Origin: Gammaproteobacteria bacterium
GTDB lineage: Bacteria > Pseudomonadota > Gammaproteobacteria > GCA-001735895
Assembly (NCBI GenBank): GCA_014382695.1
Contig: JACNJF010000185.1
Span: forward strand, 1-37,080
DNA: 37,080 bases
Direction: 5' to 3'
The notes beneath the pieces were generated by a model, which saw only the letters and a list, made by a program, of their open reading frames with translations, was not told the origin of the DNA and made no database searches. Position 1 is the first letter of the stretch, and each line of letters opens with the position of its first letter. Of this stretch, positions 17,301 through 25,610 are shown piece after piece. The translations under genes and the position numbers were made by a program.

Positions 17301-20300
17301 ACGGTTGGACTGAATGCACCAGCCAGCTGGATCGATGACGTTCTAGCACTACTTAAGGTTAGATCGCTATAGGAACCGGCAACGCCATCCAGAACCAGAT
17401 TATAATTGCCACCATTGATCGTATTGACACCTGCTGTACCATTGAACAGAGGGGCCAGCGTTGCATCACCCAGCAGATGTACCCCATTCACACCAACCGT
17501 GCCGGTATCACCAATGGTCAAACCTGTTATGGTCGGGTTGATCAGTCCACTGCTGGCATCATCTATAAATATACCGCTGCCCGCTACGTTGTTGATATGT
17601 ACTCCACTCCAGATACCCGTCAGGGTTGAGTCGTTATTCGCATCAATAAAAATTGCGTGATATCGGGAGTCTCTACCAATATCGTTGTAGCTGACATTTT
17701 GCAGATTAACGGTCATGCTTTGACCTGTAGCCAATCCAATATTCAGACCATAAAAATCGGTGCTACGGAATTCCGTATTCTTCACACTGAGCGCTGAACC
17801 CGGCTGGGTAAAGCTCTGGAAAAGACCATAATCCGCATAGCTAATCAGCGCATTATCGATCGTTACCGACGCTCCAGCATTCATTTGAATCCTTCCCCAG
17901 ATACCACGAACTACCGCTGTACCATCACTAATATTCGCTCCCACACTGTTATCCCGAAACGACGTCAGTACCGATTGCGGGCCAACACCATCTCCATCAC
18001 CAATAGTCAGGCTACCGGTGACAGAAAGTAGCTGGTTAAGGTCAAATTTAACGATGGCTCCGTCGTTTATTGACAGGGTAACCCCGGCAGGGATGGTAAT
18101 CGTCGAAGTTACTCTCCAGACACTGTCTAACCCTGTTCCTGACGGGTTGATATTGAGAGGGTCAGGTGTCAGCGTCATATTGGCTGGAAATGTACCCAGT
18201 ATTCGAATGTAATTCTTGCTAACGGAAGGACTGGTAAAGTCATAACCACCGATGATAATTGGGGTTAAATCCTGCCCTGCCAGTTCATACGGTGTGGGTG
18301 CGTTAGTAAGCGTGACGTTAGAGAATACCGCTGGCACACTGGCATTTTCGAGACGAAGGCCTGCGATCAGGGTATTGGTCATACTGATGCCACGAAACCT
18401 GCCATCACTGTTATTCAGTTGCATGCCATAACCTGCGGTATCGATATTGACGGTCGCAGTCGCCAGGAATTCCGGATTGTTATTCTCAAAATAAACCGCA
18501 GAGGATGTGGTTGAGCTATTGGTAAAATTGTTGACGCCATCGAAGATCGTAGACAGCGGCCCTGATACCAGGTTGGTATCGCGGATATCCAGCGCGTTGG
18601 TTGCGGAACCATTCACCGTCAGGTTGGACAGGGTGATCGACACGGTACCCGCCGAGTTACTATTAATATTGATACCGTCGCCAGCCGGATTGATTACCGT
18701 TACATTGTTGACCAAACCATTGATATTGCTGCTACTAAAGGCCGCAATCTCCAACCCATGATCATTGGTTGCAGTGCCGGTTTCATTGATAACGAGGCCG
18801 TTGATGTTGAGCACCGCGGTTGCCGTGTTGGTCGCATTGATACGTACACCGGGGTTGATGGTACTGAAGCCATTAATATCATAGTCGTTGAAAGTGATAT
18901 TCGACAGATTGACCGAATGCGTGCTGGTATTCACATCAAACAGGATACCGTAGGAGCCGCAATCACCAATCTCGACGTTACTGAACACCGGCGAGCTGTT
19001 GCTGACGTTGATACAGGTGTTGGCGTACTTGACGGCAGCATTGCGGATTACGCTACTGCTGCTTGAGCCGCTTTGCAGCGTGATACCAACCCAGTCGTTG
19101 TCCGACGCCTGAGCTGAGTTACCATTGCCGCTGGTATCGCCGTTGATACTGTCATCTAAAATCGAGGTAATCACGACGTGTTGTGGCAGCGGAGCGTTGC
19201 CCTGCGCATTCAGTGCTCCGCCGGACTGTACGATGATATCGACGTTGACCTGAGCCTTAATCACAACACCTGGCTCTATGGTCAGGGTCGCTCCACTTCG
19301 AACCGTCACATCGCTCTGCAGCCAGTAAGGAGATTGCGCCAGCGACCAGGTGGTATTCGTCGTGATATCGTTATTCGCTACTGGTAACGCCAGCGTACTG
19401 ATAATCGTTGTAGGTGGGAAATCCGAGGCCAGGAGCGGTAAGGTGCCACGCAATTTTTCATTTCCATCGAAGAAACCATCGCCATCACTATCCGCAAGAT
19501 TAGGATTGGTGCCATCCAGGCCTTCCTGGATATCCGTTATACCATCACCATCACTATCCGCTATCACCGTGACCGTCACTACACCGCTGGCAGAACGCGC
19601 GGGAACGCCGTTATCGACAATGTTATAGGTGAAGCTGTCAGTGCCATTAAAATTTAACGCAGACGTATAGGTCACCGTACCGTTGCCATTATTCACCACA
19701 ACGCCATTGGCAGCCTGGGTCACCCCGGAGATCGACAGCGTATTGCCTTCAAGATCGGTATCATTGGCGATTAAATTGGCGATGGTGACGGGGAATCCCT
19801 GCACCACTGAGGCCGTATCGGGATTCGCAACCGGCGCATCGTTGACCGGATTAACCGTGATGCTGACGCTGGCGGAGGTGGTGCTAACCGCTCCAAACTG
19901 GTCGATAGCGGTGTAGGTAAAGCTGTCAGCACCATTAAAATTTAACGCCGGAGAGTAAGTGACGGATGTGTTGCCTGCATCAATCGTCACCACTCCATTA
20001 GTCGGCTGAGTTACGCTATCGATCAGGAAGGTATGACTCTCGGGGTCACTATCATTGGCAAGCAATCCGGTTACAGCCAGCGATGTGTCTTCATCCGTGA
20101 CATAGCCCGAATCATTCACGACTATCGGGCCGGAATTTAGCGAAACCAGATTGATATTCACGCTATCTACGGCCGTACCACCTTCGTTATCGGTGACCGT
20201 CAACTGGAACGTAAACGTCGTGTCGTTAGCGATATCCGGTCCGGTGAAGGTGGGGTTAGCGATATTCGCATCGGATAGAACCACTGTCGGGGCGCCCGCT

Positions 20301-22507
20301 GTCTGCAGCCAGCTGTAGCCGGTGATACTGCCATCGTCGGTACCGGTTCCGTTCAGCGTTACCAGCAGTTGTTCGTTTAAGGTCTGATCCAGGCCCGCGT
20401 TAGCAATCGGTGGAACCAGCACTGGCCTGACAATCACGGTCACAAAATCAATGCCAATTGCGCCTGAGTTGTCGGTAACGGTTAACTGAAAAACCAGTAC
20501 ATCAATCGTATTGATCAGCACCACCGGTGAGGTCAGGCTGGCGCTGGCGCTATTCGCATTGGTCAGAGCGACCGCTGTCCCGCTAATCTGGCTCCACTGA
20601 TAGGAAGCAATCGTACCATCGGTATCGCTAGCGGAGCCTGTCAACGAAACCAGCGTCTGTTCATCGACGGTTTGATCGATACCGGCATCAACGGTGGGTA
20701 AAATATTCACTGAATTGACGATGATATTGACACTGTCGATGCTGACAGCCCCTTCGTTATCGGTAACCGTAAACGCGAATACCATCGCTTCGGTCACACC
20801 AATATCAGGCGCATTAAAACTCGCTGAATTGCTAGCTCCACCTGTCAGGGTTACCGGCGTACCACTCAGTTGACTCCATTGAACGCTCGCAATCGTACCG
20901 TCTGTATCCGTGCTAATGCCGCTTAAGGCGACCGCGGTTTGTTCATTAACCGATTGATCTGCACCGGCATTACTGGTGGGGCTGTTGTTTACGGGTATCA
21001 CTACGATGCTGACCGTCTTGGTGTCTGTTAACCCTGAGTTATCGGTCACTCTAAAACTGAAAGTCAGCACTGTTACCTGGGTAACCGTGGGCGCAGTGAA
21101 GCTCGCAGCCGTCGTGGTCGCTCCATTTAAGTTAACAGATGCGCCACTGATCTGGGTCCACAGCACACTGGCGATGGTGCCATCAGCATCGCTGCCACTG
21201 CCGTTTAAAGTAACCGCCGTCTGCTCATTCACGGTCTGATTACTTCCTGCGTCCGCGACGGGAGGCGTTCCTGTTGACACCGGTGGCGTCACGACTGGTG
21301 CGTTGGTCACGGTAATGGCGATCTGGGCGGTATCCTGCCCGCCTCTACTATCCGAGATGCTATAGCTGAATACGGTATTACCGGTAAACCCGGCTGCCGG
21401 TACGAAGCTAAACGCACCGCTACTGGTGCGACTGACCGCTCCATTGGTGGGCTGGGTAAACCCGGTAATGGTCAGGCTATCGCCATCGGGGTCGGTATCA
21501 TTCGCCAGTGCATTGCTAATATTGATTGAAACGCCACTGATCGTTGAAGCCACATCGTCAACCGCATTGGGACTACTATTGGTACCGGCAACTGCCAGTA
21601 TGGTTTCATTGACGGCTACTACATTCTGTACCGGCGTTAGCGCATAGGCCGCAAAGTTATTATTTCTGAAACGCTGGATGGCCAGGTTCAGATTGATCGT
21701 CTGGGGGAAATCTTTCGCCACTCCATCGACCACCACCTGTACATTGGCCCCCTGCTTCTTGCCATTTAGATTGCCATCAGACAGATCATCGACCATGGCT
21801 CGTAATATGGCGTAATCAGGAACAGGTTTGTTAAGGATGATCGCAGCACTATTCAGTGCTGTGGCTAATCCGCCCAGATACATGGCGTATCCTATCGAGT
21901 CCACATTGGCACTCGCGGCGGGGGTCAGCGGATTCGCTGCGATGATTGAAAATGGATCAAAGCCCAGTGCCAGCCTGGCCGTATTTCGATTATTGTTCAG
22001 TACCGCCTGAAAATTATTGCTGGCTGTTTCTGCACGGCTTTTCTGCAGCAGTGCGTGGGTCAGAATGGTAACCGACGCCGTTGATTCTCCGGCAAGCAAA
22101 ACACCTTCCAGCGTATCGGTACTGGCAAAACTGATGGTTCTTTTATTGCTCGGCGCAGGATCGGCCTCATCCAGATAGCTGCCACCAGAGACAACGATCA
22201 GCATCGCGCTTGTCGGGCTACTAGTGAGATTGACCTGCCACTGTCCGTTGGCATCCGTTGTGGTGCTTGCCAGAGCAGCACCGGTTTGCTGTCCAGTATT
22301 ATCGAGGGCAAATATTTCTACCGTCGCAGCACTGATTGGGCCTTTACTGGCTACCCCGGATATAGTGATCGTAGTATCCGTGACACTGTCACTATTTTGA
22401 GCCAGTTCGTTTCCGGCCATCGGAGTCGAATCCTGTTGCTCCTGATTACAGGCCACCAGTAGAACAAGAAGAGAGAACGAGAGGATCAGAAGTTGAATGA
22501 GTTTCAT
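14327..22507 (-). CDS. Giant multidomain surface lipoprotein with beta-helix
   Basis: The product of 2726 residues starts with a lipoprotein signal (LVAC, C20; Asn at +2, so outer-membrane sorting is expected). Next come a carboxypeptidase-regulatory-like beta fold (45-135) and a helical region (140-300). A cadherin-like 'ANDTDPDGD' domain (310-400) precedes four PKD/REJ-like repeats with ADAG..QTVNEQT..L.G (about 415-790). Two further tandem cadherin-like domains end near 990, before a calcium-binding thrombospondin-3 segment (DSDGDGITD, DSDGDGFFDGNE; to about 1035). A very long right-handed parallel beta-helix (about 1050-2590) and a C-terminal Ig-like domain (2610-2726) follow. This architecture suits an adhesin, or possibly a polysaccharide-binding or -cleaving protein; no catalytic residues can be assigned. 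Residues 1487-1707 and 1831-2051 are encoded by a perfect DNA repeat. The ribosome site AAGGAG overlaps the end of the FecR gene, 11 nt upstream. Confidence 0.85.
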   Translation of the reverse strand: MKLIQLLILSFSLLVLLVACNQEQQDSTPMAGNELAQNSDSVTDTTITISGVASKGPISAATVEIFALDNTGQQTGAALASTTTDANGQWQVNLTSSPTSAMLIVVSGGSYLDEADPAPSNKRTISFASTDTLEGVLLAGESTASVTILTHALLQKSRAETASNNFQAVLNNNRNTARLALGFDPFSIIAANPLTPAASANVDSIGYAMYLGGLATALNSAAIILNKPVPDYAILRAMVDDLSDGNLNGKKQGANVQVVVDGVAKDFPQTINLNLAIQRFRNNNFAAYALTPVQNVVAVNETILAVAGTNSSPNAVDDVASTISGVSINISNALANDTDPDGDSLTITGFTQPTNGAVSRTSSGAFSFVPAAGFTGNTVFSYSISDSRGGQDTAQIAITVTNAPVVTPPVSTGTPPVADAGSNQTVNEQTAVTLNGSGSDADGTIASVLWTQISGASVNLNGATTTAASFTAPTVTQVTVLTFSFRVTDNSGLTDTKTVSIVVIPVNNSPTSNAGADQSVNEQTAVALSGISTDTDGTIASVQWSQLSGTPVTLTGGASNSASFNAPDIGVTEAMVFAFTVTDNEGAVSIDSVNIIVNSVNILPTVDAGIDQTVDEQTLVSLTGSASDTDGTIASYQWSQISGTAVALTNANSASASLTSPVVLINTIDVLVFQLTVTDNSGAIGIDFVTVIVRPVLVPPIANAGLDQTLNEQLLVTLNGTGTDDGSITGYSWLQTAGAPTVVLSDANIANPTFTGPDIANDTTFTFQLTVTDNEGGTAVDSVNINLVSLNSGPIVVNDSGYVTDEDTSLAVTGLLANDSDPESHTFLIDSVTQPTNGVVTIDAGNTSVTYSPALNFNGADSFTYTAIDQFGAVSTTSASVSITVNPVNDAPVANPDTASVVQGFPVTIANLIANDTDLEGNTLSISGVTQAANGVVVNNGNGTVTYTSALNFNGTDSFTYNIVDNGVPARSASGVVTVTVIADSDGDGITDIQEGLDGTNPNLADSDGDGFFDGNEKLRGTLPLLASDFPPTTIISTLALPVANNDITTNTTWSLAQSPYWLQSDVTVRSGATLTIEPGVVIKAQVNVDIIVQSGGALNAQGNAPLPQHVVITSILDDSINGDTSGNGNSAQASDNDWVGITLQSGSSSSSVIRNAAVKYANTCINVSNSSPVFSNVEIGDCGSYGILFDVNTSTHSVNLSNITFNDYDINGFSTINPGVRINATNTATAVLNINGLVINETGTATNDHGLEIAAFSSSNINGLVNNVTVINPAGDGININSNSAGTVSITLSNLTVNGSATNALDIRDTNLVSGPLSTIFDGVNNFTNSSTTSSAVYFENNNPEFLATATVNIDTAGYGMQLNNSDGRFRGISMTNTLIAGLRLENASVPAVFSNVTLTNAPTPYELAGQDLTPIIIGGYDFTSPSVSKNYIRILGTFPANMTLTPDPLNINPSGTGLDSVWRVTSTITIPAGVTLSINDGAIVKFDLNQLLSVTGSLTIGDGDGVGPQSVLTSFRDNSVGANISDGTAVVRGIWGRIQMNAGASVTIDNALISYADYGLFQSFTQPGSALSVKNTEFRSTDFYGLNIGLATGQSMTVNLQNVSYNDIGRDSRYHAIFIDANNDSTLTGIWSGVHINNVAGSGIFIDDASSGLINPTITGLTIGDTGTVGVNGVHLLGDATLAPLFNGTAGVNTINGGNYNLVLDGVAGSYSDLTLSSARTSSIQLAGAFSPTVWTDATVILNSAPSPYHLLTTMSPVVGVLGAGSIDLGFNTTSSTAVRNYIATGGTLANSILQQDPLNTGSSIYRVISTLTIPAGTTLTINDGAILKFDLNQLLSVTGSLTIGDGDGVGPQSVLTSFRDNSVGANISDGTAVVRGIWGRIQMNAGASVTIDNALISYADYGLFQSFTQPGSALSVKNTEFRSTDFYGLNIGLATGQSMTVNLQNVSYNDIGRDSRYHAIFIDANNDSTLTGIWSGVHINNVAGSGIFIDDASSGLINPTITGLTIGDTGTVGVNGVHLLGDATLAPLFNGTAGVNTINGGNYNLVLEGAGGSYSDLTLSGAVLSSLYFSNNATPAFGLNITLLNAPSPYTVIGMNLPALVNWTAGAGLVEDYARISGTLLGNLTLAPEPLGVGSYWQVPSTLIVPNLVTLTLNSGVLIKFQSGQSLTIASGGTLNVNGTAGAGNHVVLTSSVDTNVGVGNVAHLISWEGVNFSSGSVGGTLNFLDVWYARDGIDIINLTTPTIFNNLAVNYCQDGVVLTPSTGATVTFNNLALSENTSRHLALAGSNLSTTFTESTPQGLTIFHDTASGVSSNQGIQISSTSPANVVQGFTITGVPTPVVIQSSGAGIFENNIIRDGTGAGISHSANGSPIIRNNIIVNNAGGGIASSGNGNIIGNLIRQNSDFDGGGIHLSGSSITVENNLIIENRTTANNTFGSGSGIYINGATSPTLINNTIAHNLSSDTANFEGAGLNVESSSGTVTLRDNIFFGNTDLVNGTNDIYDDLGRITVASNNLIGSLLANPGSNLFTGGTAALIGVDPLFVEGWYLSALVPQGTDSPAIDAGSANASAILPVALNTTTTRTDGGLDGTADALIVNLGYHHSGAFIAANATTTSVVSTPVSPVSTIAGTPVVIIITPRDSGSNIIGAGLDVQAVLASNVANPSTGRLTTTGTDSVMGRMGDRGDGSYRITFTPDAGSAGSETISFTVNRVTMNTTVTVTWTL
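16356..17017 (-). repeat. Direct repeat copy A (662 bp, exact)
   Basis: This block is identical, base for base in my comparison, to 17388-18049. The spacing is 1032 bp, or 344 codons, so the reading frame is kept. It encodes residues 1831-2051 of the giant lipoprotein, a beta-helix section from LKFDLNQLLSV-like to GNYNLVL. Sequence immediately outside diverges on both sides, while the protein remains recognisably homologous. Confidence 0.95.
17388..18049 (-). repeat. Direct repeat copy B (662 bp, exact)
   Basis: The second copy encodes residues 1487-1707. Exact identity over 662 bp, synonymous sites included, inside modules whose flanks have diverged points to recent gene conversion or duplication. 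It also marks a place where the array can expand or contract by homologous recombination in steps of 344 residues. Confidence 0.95.
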
Positions 22508-22518
22508 GGTCTATCTCC

Positions 22519-24135
22519 TTATTTCTTCTGAAAAATGGCACTGCCCGAAACGCTGGCCGGTGTACCACCGACGTTGGCATCGAGAGTAAAGCCCATTCCT
22601 GCGCCACTGGCATTATTGGTAAGAAAGCCGGCGGTATTTCCGCTTCCTGAAATATTCGCTGTACCGGTATTGACGTTGACACTGTTCATATTGCCACTGA
22701 ATCCACCATTCGAAGAAATGGGTAACCCACTGGCAGACGCGTTCCAGACCTGATTATTGATCCCGATGGCGACTGAGGTATCGACACTTCTGCTGGTAAA
22801 ATTAGCATCCAGCGTGGCCGTTCCTAAAACGCCGATTTGCCCGAGATTATTAGTGGGTGAAGTATTTCCCACCAGTTGATAGCTGGCCGTACCGGTGCTG
22901 GGCAATGCAATCGACTGCGACTGATCCGGACTCGCTACCCAGTGCAGACTGGAACTGGTTAAATCGCTGCTCAAGACACTGCCATTGGTTTTTTGAATTT
23001 GCGCAACCCCTCCCCCCCAACGCCCCCAGGCTATACCGGTAGCAGGGTCAAAGCCCAGATCCAGTGTGGCTGCGGTGCCTGGTGTATAAATGCCAACACC
23101 TTCACTGACTGTCTGGTTTTCATATCGGGTTAACTGATTATTCGTGACCGTGGCCGAGGTTGACGGGTTTGAGCGCACAAACGAAGCCGGCCCCGAAGAC
23201 ACGACCATCCGACTACTTTCAATCGTGCCTGGATTAAATATTAATGGGGGGCCACTCAGGGTTTTCCCGGTTTTAACGATTTCGATATTTTTTTCAATCT
23301 GTTCCTGCGCCAGCTCAACCGGATCCACTTTCAGATTCTGTTTGATCGAGTCATCGCTATTTAGATCGGAACTGACAGGTTCAACTACCGCGCGAGAAGC
23401 GACCGTAGTTTCGGTCGCACTATCCGTATTACTATTACCAGCCTGATCATCATCCGGATTGGGTGGACGACTGTTAAAATAGAGAAACTCAGGAGCCGAG
23501 GTCAACGCTACCGGGGCACTGGTGGCATCCCTGACATAGCCGAACTGTAATTCTGCCAGATCCAGGGTGCCGAGCTGATTGGTCAGATTGACGCCACCAT
23601 CATTCACACCCACATACAGGCCATCCGCGATCGAAGACGCCGACGTTAAGTTACCAAAAGCCTGATTACAATCCTGATTACATAGCCTGGCGGTATAATC
23701 GGTTCCCCGAATGCCAATGGTTGCGGTCAGCGTTCTCATTTGATAGGCGCTTCTCAGACGTTTGCCGATGATGCCGGTCACCGCTCTGAAACCGCCCCGG
23801 ATCAGCGAAAAAATACCGCTGTCTTCTTCCTTGGTCGCTCCAAGCTGATAGGACTCAATTTTGATTTCGCTGTTAGACCTTAAGGCAATGAAGGCCTTAT
23901 CGATCATACGCAGTTGAACCAGAGAGTTATTTGAGGTTCGGATGATTTCTCCTGAATCCACATGATCACGCCTGGACAGGATTCGAACTTTGCCATTTAC
24001 ACTTTCAGCAGAAACTTCACCGTAGGCAAATATGACCCTGCCCGCCTCTGCGTGAGCTACATTAGCGAACAGTAAAGAGTAGAGTGCCGTGACCGACAAA
24101 CAGATAAAAATGGCTCGATTAACTATTTTAATCAT
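22519..24135 (-). CDS. FecR-domain protein with C-terminal barrel-like domain
   Basis: The 538-residue product has a cleavable signal (to AHA, residue 29). A FecR domain (about 31-150: GRVIFAYGEVSAESVNGKVR..., DHVDSGEIIRTSNNSLVQLR, FIALRSNSEIKIESY) precedes an RTLTATIGIRGTDYTARLC segment common in exported, stand-alone FecR proteins. A variable linker (190-365) follows. The Gly/Ser/Asn-rich C-terminal domain (370-538) has repeated beta-strands such as TASYQLVGNTSPT, GTATLDANF and a final GSAIF. That domain resembles the eight-stranded barrel of TbpB-like proteins exported by Slam/type XI systems, so I consider it a possible cargo. There is no TonB or sigma-factor gene nearby, so a classical FecR signalling role is unlikely. 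The start overlaps the preceding gene's stop (ATGA). Confidence 0.75.
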   Translation of the reverse strand: MIKIVNRAIFICLSVTALYSLLFANVAHAEAGRVIFAYGEVSAESVNGKVRILSRRDHVDSGEIIRTSNNSLVQLRMIDKAFIALRSNSEIKIESYQLGATKEEDSGIFSLIRGGFRAVTGIIGKRLRSAYQMRTLTATIGIRGTDYTARLCNQDCNQAFGNLTSASSIADGLYVGVNDGGVNLTNQLGTLDLAELQFGYVRDATSAPVALTSAPEFLYFNSRPPNPDDDQAGNSNTDSATETTVASRAVVEPVSSDLNSDDSIKQNLKVDPVELAQEQIEKNIEIVKTGKTLSGPPLIFNPGTIESSRMVVSSGPASFVRSNPSTSATVTNNQLTRYENQTVSEGVGIYTPGTAATLDLGFDPATGIAWGRWGGGVAQIQKTNGSVLSSDLTSSSLHWVASPDQSQSIALPSTGTASYQLVGNTSPTNNLGQIGVLGTATLDANFTSRSVDTSVAIGINNQVWNASASGLPISSNGGFSGNMNSVNVNTGTANISGSGNTAGFLTNNASGAGMGFTLDANVGGTPASVSGSAIFQKK

Positions 24136-25454
24136 GGTGTAAACTCACTCCTTGCGGTAAACATGACAATGCTTTTTTCATAATCAAAGATTTCAATATT
24201 CGAGGTGTTATCGGTTTTTCCGATCAGCGCATTCAGCATCCAGGTTTTATTGATACGCCAGCTACCTCCAAGCGATACATCTGCCTGACTGTCGACTCTG
24301 GCTTGGTTGTTGTTAAAAAAGTTGCCGCTATAATCAGAGTCGGTAGCACCAACCGAGAAGTAAACATTGAAGCGGTGAGTAAATGGATAGGATGCCGACA
24401 GCCGCAGGCCGGCAAAGTCGCGTCCATAGGGAGAGTTTTCGTCCACCGGAGTATCTTTACCGCCGATTGCAGCGAGTACCATCGACACTCTGGATTCGCC
24501 AGAAAACACGTGTGCCCAGCTCATGCCATACAGCGTTTGATCGATATCCTTACTGTCAAATTGCTGGTCATAATCGACATTTCCACCGCGTAGAAATAAC
24601 CCCATCTGATTGGCCGGGGAAAAATTCAGGGTGTATTGACCGGTTAAGTTAATCCCTTTGTTATTAAACTCACCATCCACATCGGCAGTATAAAACTGCA
24701 ATGCCAGCGACAGGTCACTGCTGCTACCGAAGGATTTGGAGTAGCCAATCAGGCCGTCGTAATTGACCGTGCTGGTGTAGGAAGCATCGTTATTGGCACG
24801 ATGATTAATACTGGCTTTAAAGAAAAATTTGCTGTCGAAGTTGAATGGCAGGTCATAACTGGCTCCGCCCATGGTAGAGATAACCGATGATGAGGTTTCA
24901 CGGCTTTCATCCGACAGGTCAAAGCCAAGAAAGCTGTCTGCCGAAGTTGCATTATTAACATTACTGTCATCCCCCACCCCGAGTTGCAGAAAGCCCCTCC
25001 AGCCGCGTCGGTTTTGTAGATTACGGCTCTCTATAGCCGCCATGTATTTATCGATCACATCACTGACATTTTGTGGAGGTGACTGATTTTGTAATACCAG
25101 AAATTCACGCTGCGCCCGCTCCATCTGGCCCATGTCAAAGTAGGAACGCGCCAGCTCGAGTCTGGCTCCTGCAAAATTTGGTTCAATCGCGAGAACCCGT
25201 TGAAACGCAAACACAGCAGCCGCAGGATCACCGGTATCGAGTAATGCAAGGCCGTAAAGGTAGTCATACTCTTTATCGCCGGCATACTCTTCTTCATGCG
25301 GGTTAAGTAAATCCAGAGCCTCTACGGACTGTCCCTGATTAAGCATATTCTGCGCAGCCAGCAATACACTTTTATCGGCCGCATGCAAAACACTACTTTG
25401 AACCAGCCAGAAACACACCAAAACCTTAAACGAGCAGAAATAAAATCCCTTCAT
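24132..25454 (-). CDS. TPR + beta-barrel outer-membrane protein, Slam/DUF560-like
   Basis: The 440-residue protein has a Sec signal peptide (to about LHA, residue 25), TPR-type helices (about 28-145, including YLYGLALLDTGDPAAAVFAFQRVL and FAGARLELARSYFDMGQMERA) and a C-terminal porin-like barrel from about 150. The barrel opens with GFLQLGVGDDSNVNNATS, the pattern seen at the barrel start of Slam/DUF560 proteins. It continues as alternating polar/hydrophobic strands to a terminal strand IVMFTARSEF. Slam proteins (type XI secretion) move lipoproteins or soluble cargo across the outer membrane, and both genes downstream are exported candidates. It is first in the operon and starts about 100 nt from the CRP site. 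It could instead be a different TPR-porin, such as a polysaccharide-export type. Confidence 0.72.
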   Translation of the reverse strand: MKGFYFCSFKVLVCFWLVQSSVLHAADKSVLLAAQNMLNQGQSVEALDLLNPHEEEYAGDKEYDYLYGLALLDTGDPAAAVFAFQRVLAIEPNFAGARLELARSYFDMGQMERAQREFLVLQNQSPPQNVSDVIDKYMAAIESRNLQNRRGWRGFLQLGVGDDSNVNNATSADSFLGFDLSDESRETSSSVISTMGGASYDLPFNFDSKFFFKASINHRANNDASYTSTVNYDGLIGYSKSFGSSSDLSLALQFYTADVDGEFNNKGINLTGQYTLNFSPANQMGLFLRGGNVDYDQQFDSKDIDQTLYGMSWAHVFSGESRVSMVLAAIGGKDTPVDENSPYGRDFAGLRLSASYPFTHRFNVYFSVGATDSDYSGNFFNNNQARVDSQADVSLGGSWRINKTWMLNALIGKTDNTSNIEIFDYEKSIVMFTARSEFTP

Positions 25455-25520
25455 GCTGAGTTAATTTTCCTTTGCTAGAGTTTTTTAGGATTGAGCAACA
25501 TTTGTTGTTACCTGGAACAA

Positions 25521-25526
25521 ATAATA
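25521..25526 (-). promoter_or_regulatory. -10 element of the surface-display operon
   Basis: On the minus strand TATTAT (five of six bases of TATAAT) begins 30 bases after the CRP palindrome centre and ends at base 35. That is exactly -12 to -7 if the site is centred at -41.5. The predicted start of transcription is near 25514, giving a leader of about 60 nt with a GGA ribosome site before the ATG at 25454. No good -35 is visible, as expected of a class II activator-dependent promoter. Confidence 0.65.
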
Positions 25527-25547
25527 TCCCTGGAGCTGGTTATTACT

Positions 25548-25563
25548 TGTGACCTGCGTCACA
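25548..25563 (-). promoter_or_regulatory. Perfect CRP (cAMP receptor protein) site
   Basis: TGTGA-N6-TCACA is a complete match to the CRP consensus palindrome, read on either strand. It lies between the yoaA stop and the TPR-barrel gene. The centre is 101 nt upstream of the start codon. With the TATTAT element at 25526-25521, the centre falls at -41.5, the class II activation position. Confidence 0.8.
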
Positions 25564-25610
25564 TAAAAAAATCAATTAAGGCTAAGAAGAAGGCGGAAAG
25601 ATGCTAGCGC

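Noticed and set aside
16374-17660. Two identical 84-codon plus-strand open frames (16374-16628 and 17406-17660)
   Set aside because: They are antisense shadows of the exact repeat in the giant minus-strand gene, with no ribosome site; their identity only reflects the DNA repeat.
19900-21300. Repeat-like sequence resembling a CRISPR or tandem-repeat array
   Set aside because: The periodicity comes from degenerate protein repeats (PKD/REJ and cadherin-like domains) of about 280 bp; there are no exact short repeats with unique spacers.
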